A stretch of 45,561 bases of DNA from an uncultured Bacilli bacterium. GTDB taxonomy: Bacteria > Bacillota_I > Bacilli_A > RFN20 > CAG-631. The stretch covers positions 1 through 45,561 of the forward strand of contig CAKPZU010000004.1 of NCBI GenBank assembly GCA_934215405.1, written 5' to 3'. The position numbers and the translations under genes were made by a program. Below, piece after piece: positions 32,642 to 41,518 of this stretch. The notes below the pieces were generated by a model that was not told where the DNA came from, made no database searches, and worked only from the letters and a program-made list of their open reading frames with translations. Positions within the stretch are counted from its first letter, which is position 1. Every line of letters begins with the position of its first letter.

Positions 32642-34450
32642 TTAACTATTTCTATATTTTAATACAATTGCAGCAAAACTTGCAATTTTTATTCCAATTT
32701 CTTTATTTTTGTCAATCATTATTTTATAATCATTAACAAAACCATAGCCATTATATGTATAGCTATCTGAATTCAATACTTCTTCAAAGTAGCCATTATC
32801 TTTAGATACATTAAACCTATAATGCTCAAATTGCGTTGATGAAAAATTCAAAACAATTATAAAGGCTGCATTATTGTATTTTCTTTCATAAATAAATACA
32901 TTGTTTGGATTATCACAAGAAATCCAATTAAAGGAAGATGGATTATATTCATCAAAATAAAAGCATTTTTCCTTTGTATATAGCTTACTTAATTCAATAA
33001 AGTAATGATTAAAGGCATCATGAATTGGATATTTTAAAATATCAAAATAAATTTGTTTTTCTTCATTCCATTCATCAAATAAAGCAATTTCATTACCCAT
33101 GAAATTCAATTTTTTTCCAGGGTGAGTAAACATATATGTATATAAAACCTTTAATTGTTGGAATTTTTGCTCATAGGAACCAGAAATTTTATTAATGATT
33201 GTTCCCTTCATATGAACAACCTCATCATGAGATAAAGGTAATAAAAACTTCTCATTATAAAAATAATACATTGAAAAATTAATTAAATTTAAGTGATATC
33301 CTCTAAAATATGGATCCTCCTTTAAATATTTTAAGGTATCATTCATCCAGCCTAAATCCCACTTATAATCAAAGCCTAAGCCATTATCAAAGGTTGGCTT
33401 AGTAACATAAGGATAATCACTACTATCTTCAGCTATTAGCATAACGCTTGGATAAAGATAAGATAAAATACTATTAGTTTTCTTCATCCAATTGATATTT
33501 GCTTGATTTTCGCCTTCATTCTTATTGCCATTTTGATAAATCATATTAGAAACAGCATCGAATCTAATTCCATCTATATGATAAACATCTAAATAAAATG
33601 TAGCACAAGATAGCATATAGCTCATAACCTCAGGCTTACTATAATCAAATAAATATGTCCCCCATTGTGATTCACGTTTATTAATAAATCTTGATTCATA
33701 TAAATGTGAGCCATCAAAATTTCCTAAAGAGGATTCATCCTTTACAAAATGGACAGGAACAAAATCAATTATTACTCCTATATTGTGCTGATGTAAATAA
33801 TCAACAAAATATTTAAACTGATTAGGATTTCCATATCTTGATGTTAATGAAAAATATTGTGAGCATTGATAGCCCCATGAGCCATCAAATGGATGCTCCA
33901 TAAGAGGCATTATTTCAACATGAGTAAAGTGATGCTTTTTAACATATTTAGTAATTATTGGAGCTAATTCCTCATAAGACATCCAAGAATTATCCTTATG
34001 CCTTTTAAAACTTCCAAGGTGGATTTCGTAAATATTAACTGGTGAATGCTCACCCTTATTTCTTTTTTCCATCCATTTTGCATCATTAAATGTATAATTA
34101 TCAAGATTATATGTTTTACTAGCTGTGTTAGGACGAAGTTCACTATAAAAAGCATACGGATCAGATTTTAATACCCATATTCCTTTTTTAGTTAAAATAT
34201 TAAACTTATACAATTCATAATCATTTCTTAAGCCTTCAACATAAAGTTCAAAAATACCTCGATTATCAATTTTTTTCATTTTGTGATTAGAGCCATTCCA
34301 GTTATTAAAGGTACCTACTAGTTCAATTTCTTTAGCTAAAGGAGCATATACCCTAAAAATATAGCCATCTAAATATAAATGAGCTCCAAAATATTTATAA
34401 GCATTTGCACATTGTCCGTAAAAAAAATCTTTCAATAGTTCTTCCTTCAT
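32642..34450 (-). CDS. glgB: 1,4-alpha-glucan branching enzyme (GH13)
   Basis: Introduces alpha-1,6 branches into glycogen. A CBM48 domain (about residues 20-110, with LVGTFNNWNGSNHKM) precedes the GH13 barrel. Motifs are DFVPVHF, DGIRFDAVSNMIY (nucleophile Asp), LIAEDSSDYP (acid/base Glu) and LPLSHDEVVH (Asp). WGYQCSQYFSLTSRYG and the HFTHVEIMPLMEHPFDGSWGYQ region are specific to branching enzymes. At 602 residues it is the short form. It is the first gene of the glycogen operon; its promoter is not clear (a TAAAAT -10 without a good -35). No glycogen synthase or ADP-glucose pyrophosphorylase lies in this window. Confidence 0.95.
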   Translation of the reverse strand: MKEELLKDFFYGQCANAYKYFGAHLYLDGYIFRVYAPLAKEIELVGTFNNWNGSNHKMKKIDNRGIFELYVEGLRNDYELYKFNILTKKGIWVLKSDPYAFYSELRPNTASKTYNLDNYTFNDAKWMEKRNKGEHSPVNIYEIHLGSFKRHKDNSWMSYEELAPIITKYVKKHHFTHVEIMPLMEHPFDGSWGYQCSQYFSLTSRYGNPNQFKYFVDYLHQHNIGVIIDFVPVHFVKDESSLGNFDGSHLYESRFINKRESQWGTYLFDYSKPEVMSYMLSCATFYLDVYHIDGIRFDAVSNMIYQNGNKNEGENQANINWMKKTNSILSYLYPSVMLIAEDSSDYPYVTKPTFDNGLGFDYKWDLGWMNDTLKYLKEDPYFRGYHLNLINFSMYYFYNEKFLLPLSHDEVVHMKGTIINKISGSYEQKFQQLKVLYTYMFTHPGKKLNFMGNEIALFDEWNEEKQIYFDILKYPIHDAFNHYFIELSKLYTKEKCFYFDEYNPSSFNWISCDNPNNVFIYERKYNNAAFIIVLNFSSTQFEHYRFNVSKDNGYFEEVLNSDSYTYNGYGFVNDYKIMIDKNKEIGIKIASFAAIVLKYRNS

Positions 34451-34485
34451 TTTCCATCACCACTATTATTTTACACCAATAGCAA

Positions 34486-34513
34486 TTAAAAAAGAAGATT
34501 TATAAAATCTTCT
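34486..34513 (-). terminator. Intrinsic terminator of the envelope gene block
   Basis: On the minus strand AGAAGATTT / AAATCTTCT forms a 9-bp stem with a 3-base loop, followed by a T-run. It starts within the stop codon of the acyltransferase gene and insulates glgB. Confidence 0.9.
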
Positions 34514-35783
34514 AACCATTTTTGCTATTTTTTGTAATTTTATATATTTCTTCTGTAGCTAGCCTTAATTTAGCTACTATATCCTTTCTATCAAGTGGAA
34601 CACAATAATAGCGCATTTTAAAAATACCAATACAAACAACATCCCCAATTTCATACCAGTAAAAATCTGAATATAAGCTATAGGTATCTATTGGCTTTTG
34701 AAAATAATGTAAGCCATCTGGACCTATTAATTCAAAGCCAGAAATTGAATGCTTTAAAATTCCTTCACCAACCTTATAAATTCTTTTATAATCAAGAAGG
34801 ATAAAAATTGCCACCTTAATTTCTTCATTATAAGAATTAGATAATATTTCATCTTTAACACATTCCCTTTCCCATTTATACCATGACGGAATATGATTGA
34901 ATATTTCTTTACAGTTAACAGCCTTTAAATAGCCATATTTTGTTAATTCATATTTAGCATTACAGTTATTGCATGTTATATAAATTCCTTTGCCTTCCAT
35001 CATGCCTTCCTTTAAGCAATTTGGACATTTATACAAAACTCTATTTAAATAATCTGCCCTAAATGGCTCATTGACCTCTATTTTATTATCCTGTTGATCC
35101 TTAAAATTATCAAAAGCAAAGTTTTTAACGATTATTTCTTGAATTTCCTCAGCTTTTTTATTTTTTATTTCATCACGAGACAAAATAACATCTAGCTTAG
35201 CTGAAATTTTAACCTCTCTTAGTTGTAAATTGTTATATAATGGATCACGCAAAAAAGCACCACTTGTTTTTATTACAATTACTGGCATATCTAATAGCTT
35301 TATGCATTTACCAATACTAGTAGGTAACGGAGTTGACGTTCCATCAAATGAATATGAAGCTTCTGGATACATTAGTATTGAATTATGAAGCTTATTTTTA
35401 GCATAAAGCATATCCTTTACTAAATTGACATCTGTAATGAATTTTGAAGTAGGTATACACCCTAAATGCCTTAATAGCCATTCTTTGCCTACAAAGCCAT
35501 CATCAGTACATACAATATTAAATCTACGAGGACTTAATAACTTAAAAGCTATTTTTAAATCAATAAATGATGAATGATTCATCAAAATTAAGCATGGCTC
35601 CTTTTTATCAATCTTATCAACATTGCTTTTAATAGCACTAAATTGAACTTCCTTCAATTCCTTTTTATTTAAAAGCAAAATTAATTTTCTTAAAAACCAA
35701 CTAGGATTCTTAGGCTTCTTATGCTTAACTTTTTTTTGATTAATTAAATCAGTGTATTTTGCATCTTTAACTTTTATTTTCAT
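34512..35783 (-). CDS. PlsC-type acyltransferase with added zinc-ribbon domain
   Basis: A 1-acyl-glycerol-3-phosphate acyltransferase-like enzyme. The LPLAT fold (about residues 40-245) has NHSSFID, the catalytic H-x4-D; YPEASYSFDG replaces the usual FPEGTRS acceptor-binding block, and MPVIVIKTSG follows. A C-terminal extension (about 245-420) has a CPNC ... CNNC zinc ribbon (about 253-275) and a further domain of unknown function. At 423 residues it is far longer than PlsC (about 240). There is no N-terminal helix. It is the last gene of the YwaF/PH-domain block and starts 2 bases after its neighbour, suggesting lipid or envelope work. Confidence 0.85.
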   Translation of the reverse strand: MKIKVKDAKYTDLINQKKVKHKKPKNPSWFLRKLILLLNKKELKEVQFSAIKSNVDKIDKKEPCLILMNHSSFIDLKIAFKLLSPRRFNIVCTDDGFVGKEWLLRHLGCIPTSKFITDVNLVKDMLYAKNKLHNSILMYPEASYSFDGTSTPLPTSIGKCIKLLDMPVIVIKTSGAFLRDPLYNNLQLREVKISAKLDVILSRDEIKNKKAEEIQEIIVKNFAFDNFKDQQDNKIEVNEPFRADYLNRVLYKCPNCLKEGMMEGKGIYITCNNCNAKYELTKYGYLKAVNCKEIFNHIPSWYKWERECVKDEILSNSYNEEIKVAIFILLDYKRIYKVGEGILKHSISGFELIGPDGLHYFQKPIDTYSLYSDFYWYEIGDVVCIGIFKMRYYCVPLDRKDIVAKLRLATEEIYKITKNSKNG

Positions 35784-35785
35784 AA

Positions 35786-36298
35786 TTATTTCTTTTCTTT
35801 AAACTTATTATTTAAATTACTTCTTAATAGTTCATTTAATTCTTCAATGCTACCTTCAACTAAATCCTTTTTTAAAATCGTATGAGCTTGATTCATAGAA
35901 ATATATAAGATAAAGCAATCTTTACCTTCAATTACCTTATATAAATAATTATATTTAGCTTTTATTAAGCTATAAAAATTGTCACCTTTAGTTGTAACTA
36001 TTTGAATTTCATCTGTATCAAAGGTATATTCTTCATATGTTTCATCACTAACAACAGACATAGTTTTTGCGTACTTTTTTATACCAAGCTTAGTAAATAA
36101 AATAACTAAAGGGACATAAATAATCGCCCCAACAATCCAAACTATTCCAACTATTTTATCACTATAAAATAAGTTAAATAGGCCAAGGCCTAAAAATAAT
36201 AATACAATAACTATAATTAACCATTTAATTCTTTTTAGTTGAAAAGCATTTAATTTTTTTAAAACACTTTGATTTAATTTTGATTTAAAAACAACCAT
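35786..36298 (-). CDS. YcxB-like membrane protein
   Basis: A 170-residue protein with a basic N-terminus, two membrane helices (about 26-45 and 50-70) and a C-terminal soluble domain (about 80-165). The soluble part has EEYTFDTDEIQIVTTKG and a Tyr/Ile/Leu beta pattern ending in a helix, like the PH-type YcxB domain found in Bacillota. Function unknown. It lies 14 bases after the YdbT-like gene and 2 bases before the acyltransferase gene; TGGTGAT precedes ATG 36298 with a modest ribosome site. Confidence 0.6.
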   Translation of the reverse strand: MVVFKSKLNQSVLKKLNAFQLKRIKWLIIVIVLLFLGLGLFNLFYSDKIVGIVWIVGAIIYVPLVILFTKLGIKKYAKTMSVVSDETYEEYTFDTDEIQIVTTKGDNFYSLIKAKYNYLYKVIEGKDCFILYISMNQAHTILKKDLVEGSIEELNELLRSNLNNKFKEKK

Positions 36299-36312
36299 TT
36301 GTAATCACCATC

Positions 36313-37767
36313 CTAATATTTTAATGCGTTTACAAGCTTAGTATAAACCTCATCGTCTAGCATTTCAACCTTTACTGTATTTGTTAAAGCATTTGTGGCA
36401 TAATGAATTACATAAGAGCAAATTTTATTTTTTTTCCTTGATTTTGTTGTAATTGCTTGTATGGCTATAATATTTTTAACGTCGATAACTACAATTGCTT
36501 GGAAGAAGCCACCTTTATAAATAGTTAATTTATCATTATTCAAACTAATTCCTGAATAATTATATTTTAAAATTGCTGAGCATAAAATAATTATTAGTAA
36601 TAGTACATAAACTATAAATATTCCAACGCTTGATACTAAAAAGTCATTATCTGTTATTATAAAAATATTTTTAATAACTAAATTTATAAATTCAATAATT
36701 GCAAAAATTATTGAAGTAAATAAAAATCTTAATGAAATAAATGGAAAGAATTTAAATGGTTTTTCTTCTTTATTTGAAAAGGAGTACTCAGGAATAATTT
36801 GATTGATTAAATCCTTAACATCCCTTCTTTTACATAAAGGGATTAATATACCAACACTTTTTCCATAAGATGATTGAGCATTATCAGAATCCTGCAAATA
36901 GCCAATAACTTGAATTTTCACCTTAACATAGCCAAATATTTTTTGAACAATATTATTACAAATAATAATTGATTTTACCTTATCAAGTTTAAATGTATTA
37001 TGATATTTTACGAAAAATCCATAATTTATTTCTATCTCATTATCACGTTTTTTTATATTAAAGTTATAATATTTTGTAAAAATTGCAATAATATTTAAAA
37101 TAAAAAAAGCTAGTAGCAATAAAATTGTTATTTCTGTGACTCTATAAAATGGAAGGAAAACACCATTATTTGAAAAATACGACACTATATTTATATATAA
37201 AACTATTAGAACTAATAAAGCTATTGAAAATATTGTATTAATTAATGAATAAGTTATTTTGCTAGAATTTTTAAAGGTATAAATATCTTCGTTATTATCC
37301 TTGCTTTTCCTATCATAGCCTTTTAATTTATTATATAAATCTAAAACCTCCTCTTGGCTTGTGTAAATAGACATTTCTTCATTTAAGCTGTTGGCTGATC
37401 CTGAATCAATTTTAAGAGAAGCTACCTTAAAAAGCTTTTGGATAATTCCTTGTTTAATATTTATTGTGTGAATTTTATTTAACAAAATTGAGGATTTCTT
37501 TTGAAATAAAACACCTCTTTTACAAACGATTTTATCTTCAGTTAATTCATAATAAGATATTTTATTAAATAAAAAGGCATATGTTATAAATAATATTTGA
37601 ATAACTAAAAAAGAAATAACTCCACTAATTAATCCATTTTGTATGCTTAAAAATTCACTATCATCAGTAGTAGCAAAAATCTCAAAAAAATAAAATCCTG
37701 TAAATAAGGCAATAATGAAGCCTATAAATATTTGATAATAGGCAAAGCGCTTAGAAAATTTATTCAT
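36313..37767 (-). CDS. YdbT-like membrane protein with tandem bacterial PH domains
   Basis: A 484-residue protein with several membrane helix pairs and repeated bacterial PH (bPH2) domains. Repeats are recognisable from KIVCKRGVLFQKKSSILLNKIHTI (split), NEIEINYGFFVKYHNTFKLDKV and DKLTIYKGGFFQAIVVIDVKNI, so there are about three. This matches YdbT of Bacillus, which pairs with YdbS and has been linked to resistance to antimicrobial peptides. The frame opens at 37788, but only ATG 37767 has a GGA at 8 bases; it overlaps the preceding stop by 8 bases (ATGAATAA), giving translational coupling. The start remains uncertain. Confidence 0.75.
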   Translation of the reverse strand: MNKFSKRFAYYQIFIGFIIALFTGFYFFEIFATTDDSEFLSIQNGLISGVISFLVIQILFITYAFLFNKISYYELTEDKIVCKRGVLFQKKSSILLNKIHTINIKQGIIQKLFKVASLKIDSGSANSLNEEMSIYTSQEEVLDLYNKLKGYDRKSKDNNEDIYTFKNSSKITYSLINTIFSIALLVLIVLYINIVSYFSNNGVFLPFYRVTEITILLLLAFFILNIIAIFTKYYNFNIKKRDNEIEINYGFFVKYHNTFKLDKVKSIIICNNIVQKIFGYVKVKIQVIGYLQDSDNAQSSYGKSVGILIPLCKRRDVKDLINQIIPEYSFSNKEEKPFKFFPFISLRFLFTSIIFAIIEFINLVIKNIFIITDNDFLVSSVGIFIVYVLLLIIILCSAILKYNYSGISLNNDKLTIYKGGFFQAIVVIDVKNIIAIQAITTKSRKKNKICSYVIHYATNALTNTVKVEMLDDEVYTKLVNALKY

Positions 37768-38233
37768 TGTTAGCATCCAATCTTTCATTTAATAATTTTT
37801 CAAAATCACTAATCATTACTTCGCCATCATCTTTTTTTATTCCTGTTATTGTAAAGTTACTGCCGGCTGTTGAAATAATCATCCCATCAATTTTAAAAAT
37901 TAGCATTAGTGGTGTTGCATATAGGTGTAAATCCTGTAATTGCCTTACTGGTACAACTATATGGTGCCTAAAGATTACTCCATAATTAATAATAATTCTT
38001 TTGTCATCATAGCCATATGAATAGTTATTAAAATATAAAAATGGCCATATTATAAGCGTTATTTCAATTATAGAAAGTAAGATAATTAAAACAATATTAA
38101 CTATATCATTAACCTCATTGCTTAAGATGTTCATATAGAATAGTATGAATAAAACAAGCAAAACCAATGCTACAAAAATGTTTCTTATTAGCCAAATTGC
38201 TTTTATTTTTTGATTTAATTTTTTATATTGCAT
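37760..38233 (-). CDS. YdbS-like PH-domain membrane protein
   Basis: A 157-residue protein with two membrane helices (about 15-35 and 45-68) and one bPH2 domain (about 70-150). The PH part reads DKRIIINYGVIFRHHIVVPV then RQLQDLHLYATPLMLIF, the typical bPH2 pattern. It overlaps the following YdbT-like gene, the same order as ydbS-ydbT in Bacillus. The two probably form one membrane complex. Biochemical function unknown. Confidence 0.78.
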   Translation of the reverse strand: MQYKKLNQKIKAIWLIRNIFVALVLLVLFILFYMNILSNEVNDIVNIVLIILLSIIEITLIIWPFLYFNNYSYGYDDKRIIINYGVIFRHHIVVPVRQLQDLHLYATPLMLIFKIDGMIISTAGSNFTITGIKKDDGEVMISDFEKLLNERLDANNE

Positions 38234-38259
38234 AAATTTATCCCCGCATAAAAAACCAA

Positions 38260-38865
38260 TTAATTATTCTCATTATTTTGTGAGTTATCAGCATTATTTT
38301 CATTAACAACTTCATCATTATTTGGTAAATGATTAATATCTGAGCCATAATCTAAGAAGCAAGCAATGATTAAATATAAAATTCCTATAACAATTGATGA
38401 TGAATTAGAAAGAGAAATTTGGTCTGAGCTTTTACTCATAATTGAAATGATAATAGCACAAATAATTAAAGTAATAATAGAAACAATAATTCTAAGCTTT
38501 CCGACCTTTCTCATTTTCATTACTAATGTCTTATCAAATGGCGTTCCAATTTCAACAGCATAGTTATACATATCCTTAACAAAATAGTAAATTATTGCCT
38601 CAGATATACAAAGCAATGTTGAACTCATCATTGTTGCCATCATTAATTGATAAAACTCTTTAATATCAGTTCCTTGTGGTAAAATGCCACTAGCTTCATA
38701 TTGTTTAATAACCTCTTCAACAATTTGTGATTCACTTCCTAATGAAACAATTATTAAAGTCATTAGAAGACTTAAGGAAGCTCCCACAATTGAAAAAACG
38801 AATACTACTTTTGCTAAAACCTTTAATACACTCATAATTTTTTGAACTCTTTGTAAGCTTTTCAT
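38260..38865 (-). CDS. Four-helix membrane protein, DUF2975-like (tentative)
   Basis: A 201-residue protein with four predicted membrane helices (about 17-42, 70-92, 120-142, 150-170) and an Asn/Glu/Asp-rich tail. The segment GTPFDKTLVMKMRKVGKLRII resembles the PF-x-x-x-x-x-x-x-L-R-x-I-G motif before the third helix of DUF2975 proteins; the assignment is tentative. GGAGG precedes ATG 38865. It lies between the YwaF group and the PH-domain genes in an apparently continuous transcript. Confidence 0.6.
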   Translation of the reverse strand: MKSLQRVQKIMSVLKVLAKVVFVFSIVGASLSLLMTLIIVSLGSESQIVEEVIKQYEASGILPQGTDIKEFYQLMMATMMSSTLLCISEAIIYYFVKDMYNYAVEIGTPFDKTLVMKMRKVGKLRIIVSIITLIICAIIISIMSKSSDQISLSNSSSIVIGILYLIIACFLDYGSDINHLPNNDEVVNENNADNSQNNENN

Positions 38866-38893
38866 AAAATATCCTCCATTATAATTATATAAA

Positions 38894-39721
38894 CTAGTTA
38901 GATACTAGTTTCTTTTTTTTAAACAAAAGCATAATTAATTTATATATTGAAACAACAAGTAGGCTTATTAGCATATATCCTATAATTACTATAAAAGAAT
39001 ATATTAATTGTAAATTATGATTAATAAAAAATGATGACATTTGCGGTAAAAGTGGTGCGCCATTTCCATACATCAATAGCATGTAATCTGGGTAAAATCC
39101 TTTACTTTGCAAGTAATAATTAATTGGTAGTACTATTAAAGAGAAAATCAATACTGGTATCCAACCATTTACTATATCTATCGTTTTTAAGGTATATGTT
39201 TTTGTTGATAGTAAAAGTAATCCTGTAAATGACATCATAAAATGATAAAAGACACTAGCAAATGTTGCATATGTAAACAATGGATAGGTGTGTAATATTT
39301 GCAATAAATAAAAATTTGTTAAGCCACCAAAGATACTAATTGTAGTTAAAAAAGCATAGGCGACATTTTGAACTTTTTCATTTTTAGAAAAAGCAACAAA
39401 TGGTAACACATACATAAACAAGCTACATATATAAAGCGGAAGAAGGCCACCATAATTAAAGCCTCGTCCAAACTTCATATCAAAATATGTTTCCCAGGAT
39501 ATTTTAATTATTTCTAAGCAAATCATTAAAATACTAACTGTTCTTAAAAATATTTTAATATTTCTTTTTTTTGTTTTCCTCAATAATATCGTTAAAGCAA
39601 TTAATAAAAAAGTTAATACAATCATCAAGATGATATGAGGAACAGAAAAATAGTCCTCTCCATTATAATCAATGTATCCTTTATAATCAAAAAAGCCATA
39701 GCTTCCTAATAATAGTTTCAT
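38894..39721 (-). CDS. YwaF-like integral membrane protein (third of three)
   Basis: A 275-residue protein with about seven membrane helices, of the TIGR02206/YwaF type of unknown function. It begins GSYGFFDYKGYIDYNG and has HIILMIVLTFLL, WETYFDMKFGRGF, LLPLYICSLFMYVLPF, FGGLTNFYL and FYHFMMSFTGLLLLSTK. It is clearly a paralogue of the gene at 40500-41372, sharing nearly every one of these blocks. It starts 2 bases after the middle paralogue, so it is co-transcribed. Confidence 0.8.
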   Translation of the reverse strand: MKLLLGSYGFFDYKGYIDYNGEDYFSVPHIILMIVLTFLLIALTILLRKTKKRNIKIFLRTVSILMICLEIIKISWETYFDMKFGRGFNYGGLLPLYICSLFMYVLPFVAFSKNEKVQNVAYAFLTTISIFGGLTNFYLLQILHTYPLFTYATFASVFYHFMMSFTGLLLLSTKTYTLKTIDIVNGWIPVLIFSLIVLPINYYLQSKGFYPDYMLLMYGNGAPLLPQMSSFFINHNLQLIYSFIVIIGYMLISLLVVSIYKLIMLLFKKKKLVSN

Positions 39722-39723
39722 AA

Positions 39724-40482
39724 TTATACCTTCCTTTTTTTAAGAAATAATGAATATATACCATAGGGTATAACATATAAAGCTGAATATGAAAATCCAA
39801 CAATTAATGGGAATGTTATATGAGCCTTATTATATAAATCAACTATAAATTTAATAGGAAAATTAAATGGCTCCCTTAAAAACATTAAATTACTATGAAA
39901 TATTAAATTTATAACTAAAGCAACTAGCATAAATGGATAAAAGAAAAGTAAATAATACTTATAATTATCAATTGAAGGTATAAACAAACCTTTTATTAAA
40001 TATAAAAGACTAAAATATATCATAGCACTATGGAAGAATAAGCTATGAAAGCATAAAAAATGAAATAAAGGATGAAGCATTAATGATGTTGATGGTGAAA
40101 TTAAAAAAGCAGTTCCCCCAACAATTGCTCCACCTACTAGAAAAGCTCTTCCCAATTTTTCAATTAAACCACTACCATAGCCTGCAAAAAACAAGCTATA
40201 TATAAATAGCGAACAATATGCAAGCGGAACCCAAGCATCAACATTAGTATAACCATAATAAAAATTATAAGCAATTTTAATAAGCTCTAAAGCAGCTACA
40301 ATAATAGCAAAAATTCTAGTCAATTTCTTTACCTTAAAATCATCAAAGTGCTTTAAGCTATAATTTAAGCACAAAGCAATAATAATTGTGCAAACTAAAA
40401 TTGCCATTAAATGTTTTAAATTAAACATCCCGCATGGTGGAAATCTATCAAAATCTTGAGGCGAGAAAAATTTTTGAATCAT
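39724..40482 (-). CDS. YwaF-like integral membrane protein (divergent middle copy)
   Basis: A 252-residue protein with about seven membrane helices. It keeps the family layout: NLKHLMAILV, an LELIKIAYNFYYGY segment, WVPLAYCSLFIYSLFF, LHPLFHFLCFHSLFFHSAMIYFSLL (in parts), and a C-terminal helix pair. It differs clearly from its two neighbours, lacking their GYGFFDY opening, so it is an older duplicate or a different subfamily. AAGGG lies 5 bases before ATG 40482. Tandem location suggests a hetero-oligomer; this is inference. Confidence 0.7.
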   Translation of the reverse strand: MIQKFFSPQDFDRFPPCGMFNLKHLMAILVCTIIIALCLNYSLKHFDDFKVKKLTRIFAIIVAALELIKIAYNFYYGYTNVDAWVPLAYCSLFIYSLFFAGYGSGLIEKLGRAFLVGGAIVGGTAFLISPSTSLMLHPLFHFLCFHSLFFHSAMIYFSLLYLIKGLFIPSIDNYKYYLLFFYPFMLVALVINLIFHSNLMFLREPFNFPIKFIVDLYNKAHITFPLIVGFSYSALYVIPYGIYSLFLKKRKV

Positions 40483-40499
40483 ATAATCCCTTTCATGTG

Positions 40500-41372
40500 C
40501 TAAGAGAACTTCTCAGCATAATTTTGAGAGTCGTTGAAATTGATATTTTTAACAATTTTAACAACTAATTTATAGATTACAACAACAAGTGTTGAAATAA
40601 CCATATAGCCAAATACCATAAATATTGTAAAAATAAACTGCAAATCATTCTTTATTAATAATTGAGCAAATTTAGGAAGAAGAGGTGCTCCAAATCCATG
40701 CATAAGCATCATATAATCAACTTTCTTTATTCCAATTATATCATTAATGTAATAATTAACTGGTATAACTATTATACAAAATAATGCAAGAGGAATCCAG
40801 CCTTTTACAATATCCTTCCAATCAAGAATGTATCTTTTTGATGTTAGGATTAATAATCCCGTAAAAGACATTAAAAAATGATAGGATAGACTATAAAAAA
40901 CATTAAATGTAAAGAAAGGGTATTTCTTTAGCATTTGTGGTAAGTAAAAATTTGTTAGCCCTCCAAAAATACCAATCGTACACATCCATGAAAACACTAA
41001 TGATTTTATTCTTTCATTTTTTGTAAAGGCAGCAAAAGGTAATAGAATAAAAAACATACTACATGTATATAAAGGCAAAACATCAGCATAGCTAAAGCCA
41101 TGTCCGAGCTTTATATCATAATATGTTTCCCATGTGAATTTGAAAATTTCTAAAAATATTAAAACTATTGATAATATTTTTAAATATCTATTAAATTTTT
41201 TCTCTTCAATTTTTTTTAAAGAAACGACTAAAACAACTAATAATATCGTTGCAAATATCATAAAAATTATATGCATTGGCCCAAAGAAATCTTGTCCATC
41301 ATATTTTTGTCCATCATATCTTATAAAGTCTTTGTAATCAAAGAAACCGTATCCTTTTGTTAAAAAAAGCAT
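40500..41372 (-). CDS. YwaF-like integral membrane protein (first of three)
   Basis: A 290-residue protein with about seven membrane helices, TIGR02206/YwaF type, function unknown. It begins LFLTKGYGFFDYKDFIRYDG and shares WETYYDIKLGHGF, LPLYTCSMFFILLPFAAF, FGGLTNFYLPQML and YHFLMSFTGLLILTSK with the copy at 38894. The frame opens at 41402, but GGAGGAGA lies 6 bases before ATG 41372, the preferred start. It heads a minus-strand block reaching the terminator at 34486, with promoter at 41407-41435. Confidence 0.82.
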   Translation of the reverse strand: MLFLTKGYGFFDYKDFIRYDGQKYDGQDFFGPMHIIFMIFATILLVVLVVSLKKIEEKKFNRYLKILSIVLIFLEIFKFTWETYYDIKLGHGFSYADVLPLYTCSMFFILLPFAAFTKNERIKSLVFSWMCTIGIFGGLTNFYLPQMLKKYPFFTFNVFYSLSYHFLMSFTGLLILTSKRYILDWKDIVKGWIPLALFCIIVIPVNYYINDIIGIKKVDYMMLMHGFGAPLLPKFAQLLIKNDLQFIFTIFMVFGYMVISTLVVVIYKLVVKIVKNINFNDSQNYAEKFS

Positions 41373-41406
41373 AATACATCTCCTCCTTTTTACGCGTACC
41401 ATTTAA

Positions 41407-41435
41407 ATTTTAATAAAATTTAATGATTTTAGCAA
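41407..41435 (-). promoter_or_regulatory. Promoter of the YwaF/PH-domain block
   Basis: On the minus strand TTGCTA (41430-41435), a 17-base spacer and TAAAAT (41407-41412), about 30 bases before the start codon at 41372. Confidence 0.65.
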
Positions 41436-41451
41436 GGGAAAACGCTAAAAT
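41426..41451. promoter_or_regulatory. Inverted repeat over the -35 of the YwaF promoter
   Basis: ATTTTAGC (41426-41433) and GCTAAAAT (41444-41451) form perfect 8-bp arms with a 10-base centre. It covers the -35 of the minus-strand promoter and has no T-run, so an operator is more likely than a terminator. Confidence 0.45.
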
Positions 41452-41485
41452 AGATATAAAACACTTACAATTCGTAATTTTTTGC

Positions 41486-41514
41486 TTAATTTTTCAAATA
41501 TATAATGCTATAAT
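41486..41514 (+). promoter_or_regulatory. Probable promoter of the MATE gene
   Basis: Consensus TATAAT at 41509-41514 with a poor -35 (TTAATT, 41486-41491) at 17 bases. A weak -35 is consistent with dependence on an activator. Confidence 0.5.
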
Positions 41515-41518
41515 ATGC

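Noticed and set aside
34451..34485. Promoter for glgB
   Set aside because: A TAAAAT -10-like element is present, but no acceptable -35 or extended -10 could be placed with confidence.
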